A stretch of DNA of 64,000 nt from Theodoxus fluviatilis. Lineage: Eukaryota > Mollusca > Gastropoda > Cycloneritida > Neritidae. A program made the translations under genes and the position numbers. Positions 63,640 through 64,000 of the stretch are shown here, one piece after another. Position 1 is the first letter of the stretch. Each line of letters opens with the position of its first letter. Location: the NCBI GenBank assembly GCA_034096865.1, contig JAWQFJ010016419.1, positions 32,501 through 96,500 of the forward strand, given 5' to 3'. Below the pieces are notes generated by a model. It was not told where the DNA came from, did no database searches, and was given only the letters and a program-made list of their open reading frames with translations.

Positions 63640-63830
63640 CTAATGGCTCGTGTGGTAGAGCATTGGACTCGTGGTCATGCATGACCAGGTTCGATTCTGC
63701 GCTGAAACTTTTTTCTTCTCTTTTTTCGAGAGGTTGTGGGTTCCAACCCGACCTGGTTTATTGTGTTTTTGTTTATGTGTGTTTTTCCCCCCTCTTTTCT
63801 CGAGAGGTTGCGGGTTCGAACCCGATCTTT
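63640..63830 (+). other. tRNA-like / SINE-head modules (A box and three B boxes)
   Basis: GGCTCGTGTGGTAGAGC (63645-63661) folds as a tRNA D-arm with a Pol III A-box-like core. GGTTCGATTC (63688-63697) is a B box. Two further T-arm-like segments follow at 63732-63753 (GGGTTCCAACCC) and 63803-63827 (GGGTTCGAACCC). The first module lacks a proper acceptor stem, so it is not called a functional tRNA. Confidence 0.5.
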
Positions 63831-63875
63831 TTTTCTTTTTTTATATGCCAAAACCTGGAGGTTCAGCGCCAGCGG

Positions 63876-64000
63876 TTTTTATATGGTACCCGCATTTAAA
63901 AAGACAGTCAGAGGATGTGGAGAGAGTCCAGCGCCGGGCTACCAAGTTGCTGAGCGAATGCTGGGAGATGTCCTACAGCGAGCGTTTAGAGTATTTAAAT
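63876..64000 (+). mobile_element. CR1-like LINE fragment (piece 2, runs off window)
   Basis: The frame WYPHLKRQSEDVERVQRRAT then KLLSECWEMSYSERLEYLN is the segment that normally follows VEYGNII in the same ORF2. It is open to the window edge. Confidence 0.75.

Noticed and set aside
63640..63712. Functional tRNA gene
   Set aside because: The D-arm and B box are present, but the acceptor and T stems do not pair properly.

Overview
This is a eukaryotic, very probably molluscan (lophotrochozoan) genomic window. Reasons: intron-rich genes with GT/AG splice sites, dense microsatellites, several non-LTR retrotransposon families, many short inverted-repeat (MITE-like) elements and no bacterial-style gene packing. 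The assignment to a mollusc is inference from the repeat styles and gene families; no species is claimed. All gene models below were built by eye from splice sites, reading phase and remembered family sequences; no search was run.

Three host genes can be supported. (1) On the + strand, a complete 17-exon gene (start 9150, stop 35817, 803 codons plus stop) encodes a dystrophin-superfamily protein. In order it has a WW domain, the EF-hand-like helical regions, a ZZ zinc finger, a proline-rich linker, a coiled coil and a conserved C-terminal helix. The sequence after the ZZ finger is closest to dystrotelin (DYTN), but it carries an N-terminal WW domain that, as I remember it, vertebrate dystrotelin lacks. 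(2) On the - strand, the last six coding exons (57139 down to 49994) of an ESCO1/ESCO2-type cohesin acetyltransferase: the C2H2-type zinc finger and the whole acetyltransferase domain. Its 5' exons are probably beyond the right edge. The two genes point toward each other (tail to tail). (3) On the - strand at the left edge, five phase-compatible exons (4923 to 1) of an unidentified gene. It may share a bidirectional NRF1/ETS-type promoter near 8750-8830 with the dystrotelin-like gene.

Layout. 1-4923: unidentified - strand gene. 4924-8750: MITE copies, a G-rich tract and a LINE 3' end. 8750-9177: promoter and first exon of the dystrotelin-like gene. 9178-35656: its introns, which hold a reverse-strand RTE-like LINE, a repeat rich in AGGTCA half-sites, a nested transposon-derived reading frame, a nested inverted-repeat/piggyBac cluster, a pogo-like MITE, a 1.3-kb minisatellite inside the interval that splits the ZZ finger, a long polypyrimidine tract and a THAP-domain reading frame. 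35818-49993: tail-to-tail intergenic or 3' UTR space with a 52-bp minisatellite, a 5'-truncated LINE flanked by a 34-bp target-site duplication, other LINE ends, a MITE with long terminal inverted repeats and GATGG-tailed SINE-like repeats. 49994-57139: ESCO exons with CA/GA microsatellites in the introns and a tandemly duplicated 5' splice site. 57140-64000: repeat-rich, with two and a half further repeat families, three perfect CRE palindromes, LINE fragments and tRNA-like T-arm modules.
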